From NCBI GenBank assembly GCA_003254925.1, contig QANZ01049480.1, forward strand, positions 82,217 through 146,216: a stretch of 64,000 nt of DNA, read 5' to 3'. The position numbers and the translations under genes are program-made. This document shows positions 45,701 through 58,733 of this stretch, one piece after another (positions within the stretch are counted from its first letter, which is position 1; each line of letters opens with the position of its first letter). The stretch comes from Chamaecrista fasciculata. Taxonomy: Eukaryota; Streptophyta; Magnoliopsida; Fabales; Fabaceae. Under the pieces are notes generated by a model that saw nothing but the letters and a program-made list of their open reading frames with translations, was not told the DNA's origin and did not search any database.

Positions 45701-48150
45701 GCTTGTGAATAATCCAACCCCTCACGGATTACCACAATTAATATAAATCAAATCTATTCTTATTCAGAATTATGATAAATTAATTACTTATAAGTAAACA
45801 CAAATATTAATATTACAATAGATTAATGCTAATCCACACAAAAATTCCAACATAACACAACTAAAATTAAAGACAAAGATCTATATCTACCTTCTTAAAT
45901 CACTGATATATTATAGATTGAAAAAATACAGAAAAATATGAAGATATGAGTGAGAAACAACACACCTATTTTTCCTCTTTGAGATTATAATCTTCTTAAA
46001 TATTCTCTACAAAGATGAGTTATAGAAAAGTAAATTTAAAGAAGTATATTTTACAAAAAAGAAAGTCCCTAAAAAAAGGGAGAAAAATTTAATGAAAGAA
46101 CAAAATTTCCCTAAAAAAAAAAATTCTTAACGAAGAAAACCATAAACACATACCTAGAAAGATTGAAAAAGAAGGAGACGGGGGTAGGGAGCTCTATTCA
46201 TGCTTCCTCCTTGCTCGTGTTGTCTCTCCCTGCAAAACCCTAGCAGAGAGTCAAAAACTTTTATTACAACATCGTCAATTAAAATAAATAGATATTTTTT
46301 CCATTAGAAAGATTAGTGGGTTAGTCTATTATTATAATTTTTTTTTGTAATGATACAAATAGAATATATAAGTGATAAGTTTAACATATAATACTTTTTA
46401 GGGTAATGCTAACGAGTGCTCGTAGGACACTCGTTAAAGTGCATTTATTGCATTCTGAAAAGAAAATTCCACTTTAAAAAATGAAATTTACATGAGAATT
46501 TTAATGAAGTAATAATTTTGAAAAGTGAAATTTTGAGATAAATTTCCTTTTTAATAACCACTTAACAATTCAAAACTAAGATATAAATACAAGCATAATT
46601 CATCATTTTCTTTTTGTGATAAAACTAACACAAATAACATTATTGATGCATGTTTTCAACACTCACAAGTCCATAATTCCATACTTCCACTATGATCTAT
46701 AGGTTACGTTCATAACAGTGTTAGTGTAGAATAGGAGCAAGTTGACAAAATTGCAACCCAACCTATTCATTGGTGGGTAAATTTTTAATCCCAAATGAAC
46801 CATTGGCTCAACCGAAACCAACTCTCAATTAAATAGTTTGTGTTGATTTTGACAGGTTAGCATATTAATCCAAATTGTGGAACACCCCTACTCGTTAGTA
46901 TCCCAACATGTGTAATAATGTTAAAGTAATATTTGATATAAGATATTATATCTTAAAGAAGTTAAATAACTTCTCAAACCCTTATTAATTCTTCTATATA
47001 ATTTTAATATCCTAAAATGATGATAAATTATTAAAAACTGAGTAATTTTCTTCGGATCATCCATATAATATATAAAAAAAAACTCCAAATATTTGATATA
47101 TTTCTCTTTGAATGAGATCTCTATAATTTATTTTTTAATCTTTTAAAAATATAAAAAAATAATAAATTAATTTTTTCGTTAATAATTTATAATTTTCATA
47201 ATTCTAAAACATTTTAAAATAATATTCATATTCCCTCCAACACATAAAAGCTAATTTTTTGGTCCAAATAAAATGGGTTTTTGTTTTGGACAACAAATAA
47301 AATGGGTTATGTGATGGTAGCTTGCAGCCAAACATGGTTGCATGGGGCAATTTGGAAAGTTGTTACGGGCTGGGCTTCTTCAATAAGCTTAGCCCAAGCC
47401 CAGGACCCTTAGACATTTGAGCCCGAGAGCCTGAATGGGTAAGGAAGCCATGGGAGTGAAACAAAAGCTTGGGCTTGGATATAGGTGAGCTGGCTATATG
47501 CCCATATATAGTGAAATATCCTGCAGACTTTTTTTTTTTGGTAGGCATCTTGCAGGCTTTAGTAGCCATGTAAGGGCTATGTTTAGGAGAGAGAATGGAA
47601 TGAAGTGGTCACTAATGTAATGACATGGAGTGAGATGGGATGGAATACTATGTAAATATATTGTTTGAAAGTTCTAAACGAGAAACACATTGATTTTTCT
47701 TAGAAAGTTATAATAAAATAAAAGGATGGGGATGATTCATTAATCCTTTTTCGTAATATTACCACTAAGAACAGAATAAATGACTAGAGTTAGAAAAGTA
47801 AAAGGGCAATAGAGAATCGGATAGTTGGAGCACATCATTTTTTAGTCATTGAATCCTTTCCATGATTGATCCTCCAATTTAGGAGACAAAAAAATTGGCA
47901 TTTGGATGGAGGGTTTTGGTGACTATTTTGCCATTTTATTACATCTTCATTGACTCATCTAGATTCAAATCTAATCCAATCAAACCGTTCCATTGATTGT
48001 CAGTTGCCACTCCCTCCTTAACCTCCATCTCATACATTGTCAATAAGCAAATCATGATCTATGAAAGGATTTGATATTTATGGATATAAACATTTGAGAG
48101 TTTTGTCCCAAAAATTAATCCATGAAGTTGGAGAACCCAAAGTTCATCTT
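42751..48150. other. AT-rich intergenic DNA
   Basis: Contents are a (GA)n tract at 44546-44575, AT runs, and one hairpin at 46410-46436. Higher-GC patches near 45660-45730 and 46180-46250 may be retroelement pieces, but I cannot name them. No gene is recognisable. Confidence 0.4.
46410..46436. repeat. Short perfect hairpin
   Basis: TAACGAGTG and CACTCGTTA form a 9-bp stem around a 9-base loop, preceded by GGGTAATGC. This could be the end of a transposable element. Confidence 0.45.
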
Positions 48151-48641
48151 TCAACATGAAACCTAAAAGTTCCATACTTCACAGTTGTGTCACGCATTCT
48201 GGGTACTGCCTGCACTGAAAACAACTTCAATAATCAAGTCACATATAGGTTCAGCATAAAATTTGTGACAACACTCTTATCAGTTTAGCAATCTGTAAAT
48301 ACAAAAATAATAATTGATAAGAATATAAATGAATACAAGTATTCAAGTACAATATTTCTAGAAATACTTGTATTTTTCTTTTTGTTTTTTTAATGATAGA
48401 TTGAGGCAAGTGAAAACAACTTTGCTATTTTACAGGTTATTTCTAATACAGTGTAAATGTACCTATAAATCTTTTCCCTTTTCTTCATTAGCTTCGACAT
48501 CTTCTAAAGCTCCTACCTAAGCTTTGTTCTATAAGCTTTCCTTTCAACCAAACAATGTCCTCGTCCCAAGAGATGAAAAATTGATAGCCAAATGCCTCCA
48601 GAAGGAATGTTAACAAAGAATAAGAAGGCAGAGAAAACCAC

Positions 48642-51600
48642 TCAAACTCCCAAACACTTTGCCCAACAACAACAGCGACCGACTTTTTGTGGCAGTGAAT
48701 ATTCTGATGGCAAGGATTGATCGGCTGCGAAGTCTTCTGCTCGTGACCATACATAGACTCCGCGTTCTTGTTGACTGCCTGGGACAGTATTGTCCAATAT
48801 GAATGCCAACAAAAATGTAACTACCATGTTCATGGACATAAGAGCATTGATTGCAAAATCCAACTGAAACATTTTAGACAAAAGACAATGATAAGTTAGC
48901 TCAGTTTCATCCATTAGAAACAAAATGTTACTGTTCTATTTGCTTAAAACTTTAGCAAACTCGTATATTTCTTTTGGACGTCTTAGATGTGAGGTATCAA
49001 CTTTAATCAAGAGAAAACTAGCACAGCCGTCACATCAAAAACTTGTAGAATAATCAAACTTCAATATTGGCATATTCGCTATAGTTATTAGTTATCTAAC
49101 TACTACTGAATAAATGCTGGGGCGCTCATGCACTTCCATGAATCTGTATACAAAGTTTATTCTGCCCCTTTTCCAACTAAAAATGAAATTTAATTTCCTA
49201 TCTGGTCTATCTTTGTCAAATCTAATTCAAGATTCAGTCAGTAGACGGACACTACACTAGTAGTGAAGTCTTCTGTTGAAAAAATAATATGTCAACCCAC
49301 TACGTCTTCTTTTTGTTTTTTTCCCTCTCTAGTCTTCTCTCTTCTATAGGAGGCAAGAAACATTATTTTAAGGGAAGTTTTAAGTAGACCTTGTTATAGA
49401 AATACACTCACACACATACTCAATAAGCTATTTATGGAAAAATATGTTTAGATCTAAAACCTACCTTCAACGTACTTATCTTTTACAGGTGCCTTAGTTA
49501 ACAAAGAATTTCTCTTTTATGAAAGATGATCTACCTGTTTAATGCCTGTGTTGAATGGTCCACTTGATGCTGCTGCATAAGGAACCAGATAACTCGGCAG
49601 TACTAAACTGGTAGAAGACTGGTATTGTTGAAAATAAGCAGGAATTGATAGGCCCAGGAACAACGAAACGCCAACTATTGTTGTGTTCCTGAAGCTGGTT
49701 GATTGACCATACTGTAAAGTGGAGAGGCCCAATGCTGCAGTAAGGGCCCACATGAAACACAGCACAGAGGCAGCCAAGGCTGGTGGAATGGAAGCAAGAA
49801 GGGCACCCACTTTTCCTACAAATAGAGTAAGCCACATATAATACGTCATTGGCCTATTGGTGTATAAATTAGAAACTTGGAATCAAGTTTCAGGTAACAA
49901 TTGGACCATGAAAAGACTATTAGTTGATGTAATGGTTTAAACATCTTGAACAACATCAGAAATGTTGTTCAACGGTTCAAGGTTTTGAATTGAGATGATT
50001 TTGGACAGTTATAATCTGAGAACTAGTTCAAATGCGTGAAAATTAAATTACTGCACACCCTACAATTCACCTTAGCCAGCATGGAGCACGAAGGAAAGAA
50101 ATGAAAAAAAATCATAAATAAATAACATATAGTTGTTTAAAAATGTTGACATGAAATTTGGTTTTTCAATGAATTTTTCTGCTTTACCTATAAATGAGAA
50201 AAGGATCAATAAGGCTGCTCCAAGTTCCACTACCTTCCGATTTGCAACCTTTGTTATGTCAATTGTGTGCATATTTTCTGTCAAAGTCGTTGATCCAGTA
50301 CCTGAACCCCAAAGACCAGCCAATATACTGCAGAAACCCTCCAATGCAATTCCTCGGCTCACAACTCCTGGAGTTGGTGCTCTGGAATTAACTCGCAGAG
50401 ATGCAGTATGATAGGTTCCAACCTGGAATATGAAGAACATACCATTCACTCAACTACAGTTTATAGCTTTATTCCCAGTTCATATTTTGTCCTTGTTTTT
50501 CATGTAGGGATATGTTTTACAGTAAAATTTTAAAAAGGGTTTCACAGCCTTGATCATGATAACTTCCTAAGGTAGGTGCCTTTACACACCTATCAATTCC
50601 ATCATATTCAAGAGGTGATTGAATTTTCAAATCTCATCATAAGTAGGATGGTTTGGCGTATGTGAGTGTCACTTTCTTAGAGACAACAAGGGAAAAATCT
50701 CGAGCGCTTATAAAGATTCTGCTATGTCATAATGTCATTATGAGCTTCCGATTCTAAGCATTTAAAATACTTACTGAATCCACAGAGGAAACCAGCGAGA
50801 CTATGATCATGATTATGGAAGTCCTAAAATGGAAAATAGGGATGCCCCACTGCAAAGGGTAGGGAAATCTGACCCATGCAGCAGTTGACAATGCATTGGA
50901 AACATCAGTCCTGCAATACTTCATGGTAGAAATATGCCTTCTACATGCTTCATTTAGAATGTTTGAACTTGGTATATTGGGACTACATCCTTTGTAGTTA
51001 TATGCTCCTCCAGCTGTTAAAAATGATGCATAAATCCAAATTATTGTAACACTCAGAGGAACCTGCGTATATACAAAGCACGTACACAGAATTTGTTATT
51101 ATATCCACGATTATCAAAGGCAAAACTCTGTAGTACTCTCGTTCAGTACTTTTAAAAATGTACAAAATCTTATCTTTTTCGATGTGTTTTGAGCCTCATG
51201 GTAGTATTAAGAATATTTTCGTAATAAACTAATATTTGTTATGGGTCTAAGATCATCTTTCTACAGGAACTAGCTCAGCATATATTGACCAATTTTAGTT
51301 TGTTTAGATCAAGTAATTTTATTTTCTTTCCTTGTAATGAGCAGAGCTTTTGGAGGTTAGGAACCATTTAAGACACGATGCAACCAGCAAATCAATAGTT
51401 TCCACACTTTTTTTTTTATGTGTCATATTCAAGCTAAATAGCACAGAGAAACTATTTTATACGCCTATTGACAGGCTGTATATATGCATCATTAGATCTA
51501 ATCCGTTAGAGATAAGGAATCATCAAACCTTATAGCAAAGAGCACATGAAAGATACATAACATCTTGGCTCAACACAATAATTTTAGAAACCTATCATTG

Positions 51601-54600
51601 TAATTTAAGATACTTACAGCATAAATTCGAAATATTTGGCGGCTGAAGATAGAAATTCCTCGAAGATACTACAAAGGGAAAAAAGGCAATAAAGCAACAA
51701 TAAGACTTCAGGAACAAAACTGTAACTATTTTATTATAACTAAAACAGAGTGGTTTCTTTACAATAGACAATCTCCAACAAGACAAGTAGTAATTTTACA
51801 ACTGTGTATCCAATTTAAATACCAAATATAATATATTAGTGCACTTGAAATGGTTGGGATAGAACTTACCAGAGTGAATATTAGAACCAATGCTATCTGT
51901 GGAATACTGATTTCCAAGCAAGTGCCGGCTTGAGGAAAGCCATAGCTAAAGAATGCTAAACCTACAGCAGCAACGGTTGGGGCAACAACAATTGGGTTGA
52001 TCAACCTAAAAAAAATGTTGTACAATTGACAATTGTGGAGAATTAGCACGTTGTAGCAATTCTTTTGCGATGGAAGATTAGAAGTTTAATAGCTTTCTGG
52101 ACTGTATTAGTGTATATGTGTTCCTGTTGATATATGTTCTCTAGTTGCACAAAAATGGCTCAATCTAACTTCTATGTTTACATCATTCAAGTTTTTGGAT
52201 ATGTAAACCATGTTTCTTAACTGGTCTATGAGACATGTAAGAGATTATGAATTAATTATGCATAAGTCGCATCACTGATTAACTTGGCTTGGCTTTCTAA
52301 TCATGTTACATGAAATGGGGAAAAAAAAATGGCAATGAAATGGTTATGACAGCTGAATCCAGAAAGAGGATTGAGCATTGCCTTTCTGAGAAGCAAGGTG
52401 CCTTGGTCATTTTTCTTCTCTAGATGGTTGAGAAGTTCACAGGTTTACACTTTAAAATCCTAGTTGAAGAAAAAAAGATTAAGGATATATCAAGTTATGT
52501 GTTTAACTGAAATTTCTTCTATCATCAAGGATATAGGCAATCAACTAAACCGTGTGAAATTCTGGTCTATTCTTGTGTTATTACTAACATTATTTTCCAT
52601 TATCAAACCAACCAAATGAGATTTTTTTTTTTTTAAAAAAAGAGATAACTACTTACACTTATTAACATACAAAAAGTAGTAAGCCTAAGTGATTTATTTT
52701 AATTGAATTTCAATTCACTACAAGCCTGTCAATTTCATGAAAGAAAAGCTCAGAAGATAGTTAAAATATATCACATTAATATAGATACACACACACATAG
52801 AGCAAGCTTAAAGAATAGCAGAGTAAAAAAATCAAGAAATGTGCTAAACCAAACTGGAATCACGAATAAGTTTCTTCCCTACCAGAGATTTATTGGGCTC
52901 TTTTAAACACAAGAGAAACATCATATATAGTGTCTCATCACCTGAGCAGAAGGCACATTAAACCACTGAATCCCAGGAAACATTGGAATATCGAACCAAC
53001 AATTATAGCTCCTTGAAGTTCCCTCATTATGTGCCTAAATTTCTGCAGTTGAATTAAGCATTTAGTAATATGGAAGCAGGGAATAACTCAAAACCTGAAG
53101 AAGAAATGCCAGTTAGATTTGATTTGTAAAAGAAGATTTCCTTCATCCTGATGATAAGCAGAAATCTACAGCAAAGAAGATGCATAAATGGAGAAAGAAA
53201 GGAAAAGTTCTAGGTGTTCATTCAAACATAGAAAAGTTTAAACACCCACACAATTAGGATGGAAGTATCAAAGTTCTAACATTTACTTTTGAAGTAATTG
53301 TGTTTCATTCAGGTATTTCAGCAAGACTTCAGATTGTATTATGTAGTTGTGAGAAGCCTGAATTTTTTTTTTATTATTTAAGAGGCAAGCCTGAAAAAGC
53401 CTAAAAGTAATGAATTATCATATCGCAGTCAGAAAACTTACATGTTCAGTAAGATTTCGATACTCTTGAGCATTTATGATAACTAATGCTGGCGCCAAAT
53501 ATACAAAAGAGCTCCCTTGAACTAAAGGCAGTCGGGTACCAAAGTAGGAATGCAGTATTGTTGTGACGCCAGAAAGAAACAATATTGTAGAAATTACAGT
53601 AGCAGTGTCTTTCTGTCATCATTGAGTAAAGGACAAAGCACAAAAATATGGATTATTATCAATTTTCCTATTTCATAATAAACATAAAATCCATTATAGA
53701 CTATGCTTACATCTGTTCCGCCCATGGCTGGTATCATGATTAATGGGATAAATACAAGTGAGCCTGCCAATGAAAGATAGTGCTGCAGGCCGTAATAGAT
53801 AAGAAAAACTGCAATTAAAAATGCTAACATGTAAGGGACCTCGAGGCACTATAGTAATACTAATTACACAAACATTTAATTGGAACTATAAATGGAATAA
53901 AACAAGTTTCTCCATAAACCTCTTCACTAAACAAGATAATGAATGGTCAGAGATGTCTTCTCTCTTTCTTAGGAACAAAATTAAGTGTTTCATAAAGCTA
54001 AAACACTTATCTATATTGCAGCTGAGCGTAGACTTTTTATTTTCACCTCTTCAGAAAGGATTCAAATGGGTTCAGTTAAAAAAGAACAATACTAACTAGA
54101 GCTTGATCCAGTTGGGCGGCATGCCGCTATTCATGATACATTGTACGCGCTCTCTTAAAATAGAAGGTATACATAATTTTCACACCAATTTATTAAGATA
54201 TAAGGGAAACAACATGACCAATTTGTTAAGTCATCATAATGTGTTAACACTGAACAGAAATTTAAGGACCAATTTCTAGCTTCTAAATGAGGAAACTAAT
54301 GGGCAATTGAAAATCCAAGCAAAGGGAAAACAACTATATATATTTGTGTACTAAGATTAAGTTAGGTTATACAATAACTGAAATTGATTAGAAAATCTTA
54401 AAATAGGGTAGAGATAACAAACAATTTGGCGTCAAGATATACTTCCTAATGTAATTTGTGTAGAAAGAAAACAAAAAAAAAAGTTACGAAGCAAATTGTA
54501 ATTAGTACCAAAACCAGGATTTTCACGTAGTCCACACTTCAAGCCTGGTGGTCTCTGGCATCCTCCTTCACCAGGTTCATCTCCATCAACATACACATTG

Positions 54601-55109
54601 ACTTTGACATCTGTTTCTGTCATTATGGCTTCCTCCTGATCATTCTTTGCCTCCAGTACCGGAGCAACCGCAGAGATTCCATGGCCATTGCTTTCCTTAT
54701 TACCATTCTCCTTGAAAACAACTTTCTTCTGATTCTGGTTCTCGCTAATTCCCACCAAATTGAAACCTCTCTCATTCTCCTTCCTGGTGGTGTTGGTGGC
54801 CGCTCCTCCATTTTCTAATTCAATTTCATTCCCTCGATCTCTCCTCGTCCTTCCTAGAATCGGATCTATTTCTATTTTGGGAGAAGATCCTCCTCCATTA
54901 TTATTCTTGTGCTCCAAATTGAACCTAGCACTATCATAGTTCCCACTCGTCGCAGTAGTACTAGTCCCAGCCTCGCTGGAGTAATCGGAGACAAATCCAG
55001 TCCTCTTAGCCCAAGAACGAAGCTCTCTCGGATTGTGGTCTCTTTTCGGCACAAACGGCTCCACTCTCACACTACTCTGTCTCTTGTCTGACCTCGAACC
55101 TGCTTCCAT
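48642..55109 (-). CDS. NAT11: Nucleobase-ascorbate transporter, NAT11/NAT12 type
   Basis: Polytopic membrane carrier of the NAT/NCS2 family; relatives move purines, uracil or ascorbate, but the substrate here is unknown. Exons in transcription order: 55109-54509, 53808-53711, 53612-53442, 53042-52942, 52005-51870, 51668-51618, 51062-50775, 50422-50188, 49815-49535, 48863-48642. All are GT-AG, phases close, and the product has 727 aa. The start is ATG at 55109; an in-frame TTG lies just upstream. The first 200 residues are hydrophilic and Asn/Glu-rich, as in the long-tailed NAT11/12 subgroup, and the membrane core follows from YYGLQHYLSLAGS. Family motifs are QGSSF (265-269), INPIVVAPTVAAVGLAF, and GTGSTTLTEN with signature ENMHTIDITK (531-540). 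The usual Gly of the NAT signature is His, as I recall for this subgroup. The tail has LDNTVPGSQQERGVYVW. KDTATV and the C-terminus favour NAT11 over NAT12. Confidence 0.94.
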
Positions 55110-55429
55110 TGAATTCAAATCTCACAAATGCAGTGAACTCTAGGCTTCTTCACATTACACAAATTGCAGAGAGAGAGACAGAGAAAGAAAGCTTAATTAG
55201 CTTAAGTTAAAGTGTGAATAGTGTGATTTGTTGAGGGATTTATTACAGTGAAAGACGAAAGAGAGTATGTATCAGAGAATTTGCATTTCGCATTCGTTAT
55301 CGTCGTTTTAACTTCACTGTCGTTGCCATGTTGCTATCAAAGGAGGTGATTGTGAAATTACCGAAACGCCCCTCATGGCCGTTGCTTTCTTGATGGAAGA
55401 AGGAAGATGATGGCCACTGCTATTTGCTA

Positions 55430-56280
55430 ATGGTCAAATTTTCATTTTGGTCCTCAATGTAAACTTCGGATTTTGGTCTCTAAATTTTTGTGTTTTGATC
55501 TGATTTGGTGTTCAAAAATATAATTTTGTCTAATTAATGCTTTATCCGTTTATCGTCATCTTTGGTTGGACATCTAAATTGAGCATTAGTTATTAAAAAG
55601 TAAAAGAAAAAGAAAATCTTTCTTAATTAAAAAAAAGTTCAAAACTTTTAGTCCAATATTTCTTTATATTTTGATTTGATCTTTTATTTTTTTTGTTGCA
55701 CGTTTGGTCTTATATTTTCTGTTCAGATCTCAATTTGGTTTTGTATTTTTCTTTTACACTTTTGGTCTCATATCTTTTGGTAATGTTATAGAATTGGTCT
55801 TATATCTTTGAAAATTGTTCATATGTGGGATTAATGGTAAAACTTGTTGTAAAGCTATGAGACCAATTATGTATCGGATCAAAAAATATGAAACTAAAAT
55901 TACAATAAAAAAAATATATAGTCAAATTGAGACCTTAAAAGAAATATTAGATTAAAAATGTATTTTTGCCTAAAAAAAATCGATTACAAATTTATTTTTA
56001 ATTTGTGAATTGTGATTAAAAAAAAGAAGATTTTCTTTCTCTCTCTTAATGCATTTACTATAACACATTTTAATAAAAAAAAATACTATGAGATATAAGA
56101 GAGAGAAATCGTTTAAGCCAAAAATAACAAAGAAAACTAGAAGGAATCATTTTTTGAAACTAAAAGTGACACAAATAAGAAAAATTTGAAGACTGTAAAA
56201 TGAAATACAAAAGATTAGAGGATCAAAATAAAATTTACTTTATAATTCCAGGACTAAAATTAACATTCTGACTAATGCCA
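55430..56280. mobile_element. Foldback TIR element upstream of the NAT gene
   Basis: Left GGTCAAATTTTCATTTTGGTC and right GGACTAAAATTAACATTCTGAC are imperfect inverted ends, with many internal 'ttttggtctcatat' and 'atgagaccaatt' units. It starts about 320 bp from the NAT start codon, so it could lie in or near the promoter. No clear target duplication. Confidence 0.5.
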
Positions 56281-57990
56281 TTCCTAATTCGTCTCTATTA
56301 TCATCATTTTGTCTTCTCTTTATTTAATTTTTATTTAAAATTGTAAGATCCAAACTTTTCCATTTCCTGGCTCTTGCATATGCGTGTCATCAATCTTTTT
56401 CTGACTTTTTTTAATTTGTGGAAAACACCACTTTGCTTGTTCTCTTTGCTTCTAATTCAAGCTTCATGCTTTTCATTGCAAAAGTAATAGCTACATTATT
56501 TTAACCATTTAAGCTATAAATTAAAATTTAAAATCAATGTTTTAGCTGCTTCTAAAGTTTGAGAATGCTAAGAATCTACGGTAGTCATGTAATATGTAAA
56601 AATCAGCAAACCAAATAACCAACCTATATTTGGCCAAAAAAAAAAAACTAACCTATTCTATTTATGAGATTTTCTTATAAGAATAAGAAGATATTAGTTA
56701 TTTAATTTTTAAAAGTTGATAAATTTTTAATTTAATCTTAAAAAATATCATATTGTCTTAATGGATATTATAACAAAAACATTAGATTAATTATAATAGT
56801 ATATTTAATAAATATTTATAATTTATTAATTTGAAAAATATCATCCTTTAAAATCAATTATGAAAGTCTCAACTGACATAATTGGGCTGAGTGAGAGTGA
56901 ACTGGAGTTGCTTTATGTGTGACAAAGATAATGACATAGTGATAATGACAAAACTAAATAAAGATGTCTAAATTCTTAATCCAATTATAATTGTTGTGAG
57001 TTGTGACTGAAAAGAAAAGGAAACATGAATGTCAAAAAAACAAAGGAATAGTGTGCTTTGTAAGATAAGATTATGAAGGACCAATTCCATAAGATTTACT
57101 TAGACACCAATAATTAATTTGCAGACTTTGAGATCAAGAGATAAGATTGTTTCTGTAAAGCGATCCTTCAACCCAAAAAAAAAACAAACTTAATTATTTC
57201 TGGGTTTTTCATTTTCATTTTTTTGTACAGCATATTTAAGTATCGATTTTAATTATTTAATGTGCATTATATATTATAGCATCTATTAGAATGAAAAGTT
57301 TTCTTTCTCCATGTCAATCATTCCTGCTGGAAAGAAATTGTTTCATTGTTCCTTATGACAGTTACACGTGTGTGAGTTGTGACATGCTTGTATAATTTAT
57401 TAAACTTGTTTTTAATTGAAAGATAATTTCATTATCTTCACTGTTTTTTTTCCCCTCAAAATAGTTCAATTTTGATCAAGTTTGTTTATGATTTATTACA
57501 CGTTTCTCTTAAGACAATTTCTATATACGCATCTGTTTCACGTAAAATACAAAAGGCTTAAAAATGATATTTGAGATTTTTTTTTTTTTTCGTTTAAAAA
57601 AGGAAGGAGACAAAACCGAACAGGTCACCGTTCATGATGTATAACTTAAAATGAAAGTTGTCGGTTGTCGGTCGTGGCCTACATGTTTTGTTAATTCTTG
57701 GTTTCTATTAATATTAATACATTTTGTTTGTATTATGATATCCATTAAGGTTAAATCCTATTCGAGTTTTTCTTTGTATGAGTCAGATTTTATTTTGGTT
57801 TATATATATATAGTTTAAAATAGTCTTTTATATTTTTATAATTTTTTATTTTTAGTTAAAAATTATTGAATGCAGTTATATATATTTTTTAAAATAATGT
57901 GTTTTCATTGTGTCTTTTTTATATCAATTGTTAATAAATGGGGTCAAATTAAATTTTTAAAGTGAGTCTCTTAATTTATGATTATACAAG
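56281..57990. other. AT-rich intergenic DNA
   Basis: I see nothing that I can support here. Confidence 0.4.
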
Positions 57991-58001
57991 CGAGGTTCAT
58001 A

Positions 58002-58733
58002 ATATATATCTCTTACTTAAAATATGAATGTGATAAATTCAAAGTTATGAATTACTTATGAAATTGGTGACAAACAAGATAAAATTATGCTTCAAAAGTA
58101 AATTCATAACGAAAAGTGAAAAGGAATTAGATTCTTTAGAGTTCATTCTCTATGCATTTTTTGTGAAATTGAAGAGAGAAAGAAAATATGGGTCCCATAA
58201 AATAACAATATGCATGACTTATATTTTCTTTCTCCATCGAAATTCTAAAAGATCCATTTTCAAGTAAAAATTATGAAAATATAAGAAGACCGTTTTTAAA
58301 CAAGAAAGGTAAAACTAAAGTGAGATGATGTTTAGGATCAATTTGATGTACCTCAGAAAATATTGATCCCAAACATCATCTCACTTTAGTTTTACTTTTT
58401 TTTATAATGGTCTTTTTATATTTTCATAATTTTCACTTGGAAATCGATCTTCTAGGACTCTTTTATTATGTATTTTTTGTGAAGTTGGAGAGAGAAAATA
58501 TGAGCCCTACATAGTGTTATTTTATGGGACTCACATTTTCTCTCTCTTCGTCTTTTCTCTCTTTAACTTCACAAAAAATGCATGGAGAAGGAACTCTATA
58601 GGATCCCACCCCTTTTCACTTTTGGTTATGAATCAACTTTTGAGGCATAATTTTATCTTGTTTTGTCACCAAATTTTAAAAGTAATTCATAACTTTGAAT
58701 TTATCACATTCATATTTTAACTAAGAGATATGT
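58002..58733. mobile_element. Foldback element forming a long hairpin
   Basis: The left arm from ATATCTCTTACTTAAAAT and the right arm ending ATTTTAACTAAGAGATAT pair over roughly 340 bp each. At the apex AAAACTAAAGTGAGATGATG is followed, about 50 bases later, by CATCATCTCACTTTAGTTTT. Each arm also holds a smaller inverted repeat (GTGAAGTTGGAGAGAGAAAA / TTTTCTCTCTTTAACTTCAC on the right). It is non-coding; the reading frames inside are mirror images of each other. Confidence 0.7.

Noticed and set aside
48488-48754. 88-codon frame overlapping the end of the NAT gene
   Set aside because: It is a different frame over the last NAT exon and 3' UTR; the exon 10 frame continues the NAT protein.
53446-53643. 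65-codon frame MCFVLYSMM...
   Set aside because: It is a shadow frame of NAT exon 3; the true frame gives KDTATVISTILFLSG.
55110-55118. NAT start at the upstream in-frame codon (55118)
   Set aside because: That codon is TTG; the first ATG in frame is at 55109.
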